A stretch of DNA of 6,467 nucleotides from Candidatus Omnitrophota bacterium (GTDB lineage Bacteria > Omnitrophota > Gorgyraeia > 2-01-FULL-45-10). The notes beneath the pieces are model-generated. The model was not told where the DNA came from. It saw nothing but the letters and a program-made list of their open reading frames with translations, and ran no database searches. Below, in pieces: positions 5,101 to 6,467 of this stretch. The position numbers and the translations under genes are program-made. The stretch spans positions 1 to 6,467 of the forward strand of contig JAPLMH010000015.1 in the NCBI GenBank assembly GCA_026387135.1, given 5' to 3'. Position 1 is the stretch's first letter. The number at the start of each line of letters is the position of its first letter.

Positions 5101-6467
5101 ATGGCAAAGGTTATAGGAATAGATCTGGGTACATCGAATTCAGCGGCAGCCTACATGGAAGCGGGCAGGCCCGTCATAATACCCTCGGCGGAAGGGGCCG
5201 GAGTATCGAGCGGCAAGGCATTTCCGTCGTTCGTCGCTTTTACGAAGGACGGACAGAAGTTAGTAGGAGAACCGGCCAAGAGGCAGGCTTCGATGAACCC
5301 CGAGGGCACCGTCTTCGCCGCAAAACGCAAGATGGGCACGGACTTTAAATACAAAATATACGGAAAAGAGTATACGCCCCAGCAGATATCGGCTTTCATA
5401 CTGGCAAAGATAAAACAGGACGCGGAGAATTATCTCGGTGACACGATCAGCGAAGCCGTTATTACTTGCCCCGCGTACTTCAATGACAACCAGCGTCAGG
5501 CGACCAAGGATGCCGGTGAAATAGCCGGCTTAAAGGTATTAAGAATAATCAACGAGCCCACGGCCGCGTGTCTTGCGTACGGACTTGATAAGGCCGGTAA
5601 AGAGCAGAAGATAATGGTATTCGATCTCGGCGGCGGAACTCTCGACGTAACTACTCTGGAAATGGGATGGGACGATGAGCATAAGGCCGCGACGTTTGAA
5701 GTAATCTCAACCAGTGGCGATACGCAGCTTGGCGGCACGGATATGGATAATGCCATGGTGGATTACATAATGAAGGAGTTCAAGAAAGAGACCGGGATAG
5801 ACCTAAAGAATGACAAGATGGCTGCGCAGCGCGTCAGAGAAGCTGCCGAAAAAGCAAAGGTAGAGCTTTCGAGCACCATCACCACAGATATAAATCTGCC
5901 GTTCATCACCGCGGACCAGACCGGCCCGAAACATTTAACGATGACGCTGAACAGGGCAAAGCTCGAGGAGCTCGTCTCTCCTATAATCGAAAAGTGCCGC
6001 GGCCCGATAGAGAGAGCTCTTACGGATGCTAAGTTGACGGCTAAGGACATAAATAAGATAATCTTGGTCGGCGGTCCTACAAGGATGCCGATAGTACAGA
6101 AGTTCGTAGAGGATTATGTAGGAAAGAAGATAGAGCGCGGCGTTGATCCCATGGAGTGCGTGGCTTTAGGAGCCGCCATACAGGCTTCTATCATGAGAGG
6201 CGAGACGAAGGACGTCCTGCTCCTCGATGTCACACCACTATCTTTAGGTATCGAGACCCTTGGTGGGGTTTGCACCCGCCTGATCGATAGGAATACGACC
6301 GTGCCTACGAAGAAGAGCCAGATATTCTCGACCGCAGCGGATAACCAGACCGCAGTTACCGTACGTGTCCTGCAGGGGGAGCGCAAGATGGCGGACGGCA
6401 ATGTTGAGCTCGGGAGATTCGATCTTGTGGGCATACCTCCGGCGCCGCGCGGAATTCCGCAGATAGA
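5101..6467 (+). CDS. dnaK: Chaperone protein DnaK (Hsp70), 3' truncated by the window
   Basis: ATP-dependent cytosolic Hsp70 chaperone, partner of GrpE encoded just upstream. I translated 455 complete codons with no stop; the frame runs off the window end, so roughly the last quarter (rest of the substrate-binding domain and the helical lid) is missing. ATPase motifs: IGIDLGTSNSAAAY (5-18), PAYFNDNQRQATKDAG (124-139), NEPTAA (151-156), FDLGGGTLDVT (174-184), GDTQLGGTDMD (206-216) and LVGGPTRMP (322-330). The interdomain linker VLLLD is at 372-376, followed by VTPLSLGIETLGGV. The beta substrate-binding domain begins after it (AADNQTAVTVRVLQGERKMA). The segment of roughly 25 residues that proteobacterial DnaK carries after the AxKRxxG motif is absent, as in Gram-positive and archaeal forms. 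Further variants are GTSNS for GTTNS, ITCPAYF for ITVPAYF (Cys123), GGTLD for GGTFD and GGPTR for GGSTR. No dnaJ is in view. Confidence 0.97.
   Translation, partial: MAKVIGIDLGTSNSAAAYMEAGRPVIIPSAEGAGVSSGKAFPSFVAFTKDGQKLVGEPAKRQASMNPEGTVFAAKRKMGTDFKYKIYGKEYTPQQISAFILAKIKQDAENYLGDTISEAVITCPAYFNDNQRQATKDAGEIAGLKVLRIINEPTAACLAYGLDKAGKEQKIMVFDLGGGTLDVTTLEMGWDDEHKAATFEVISTSGDTQLGGTDMDNAMVDYIMKEFKKETGIDLKNDKMAAQRVREAAEKAKVELSSTITTDINLPFITADQTGPKHLTMTLNRAKLEELVSPIIEKCRGPIERALTDAKLTAKDINKIILVGGPTRMPIVQKFVEDYVGKKIERGVDPMECVALGAAIQASIMRGETKDVLLLDVTPLSLGIETLGGVCTRLIDRNTTVPTKKSQIFSTAADNQTAVTVRVLQGERKMADGNVELGRFDLVGIPPAPRGIPQI

Noticed and set aside
1..6467. Search for mobile elements, CRISPR arrays, tRNA or rRNA genes, defence or otherwise new systems
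   Set aside because: No direct repeats, transposase motifs, RNA-gene sequence or unexplained non-coding stretch over 300 bases is present. Apart from the 71-base regulatory gap, the window is filled by conserved housekeeping genes.

Overview
The window (6,467 bases) is a dense run of seven genes, all on the + strand, and looks like chromosomal housekeeping DNA from a bacterium. It is cut at both ends: the first gene lacks its 5' part and the last lacks its 3' part. Base composition is moderate, and the codon habits (many ATA isoleucine and AGA/AGG arginine codons) are uniform across all genes. The species cannot be named from this. The codon style, a CIRCE-controlled hrcA-grpE-dnaK cluster and an insert-lacking DnaK would fit an uncultured lineage such as Omnitrophota or another deep bacterial group, but that is only a low-confidence impression.

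Layout: bases 1-3756 hold a tightly packed, overlapping block. In order it encodes MiaB (tRNA methylthiotransferase, 5' truncated), a secreted TPR-SPOR protein, MiaA (tRNA dimethylallyltransferase) and HflX (ribosome-binding GTPase). The genes overlap by 4, 10 and 22 bases, so they are probably co-transcribed and translationally coupled. MiaA and MiaB perform the two successive modifications that make ms2i6A at tRNA position 37, so the block is translation-themed, with one cell-envelope gene in the middle.

Bases 3757-3827 are the only true intergenic gap. It holds a sigma70-type promoter (TTGACA, 17-base spacer, TAAACT) followed at once by a perfect CIRCE operator (TTAGCACTC-N9-GAGTGCTAA). 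There is no recognisable terminator.

Bases 3828-6467 are the heat-shock operon hrcA-grpE-dnaK. HrcA should bind the CIRCE and repress its own operon. GrpE is the nucleotide exchange factor for DnaK. dnaK has by far the best Shine-Dalgarno sequence of the three, while hrcA has almost none.

The two most notable points are that HrcA is about 100 residues shorter than usual because its middle is missing, and that DnaK belongs to the insert-lacking type and resembles the DnaK of Thermoplasma-like archaea. I see no mobile element, CRISPR array, RNA gene or evidently new system.
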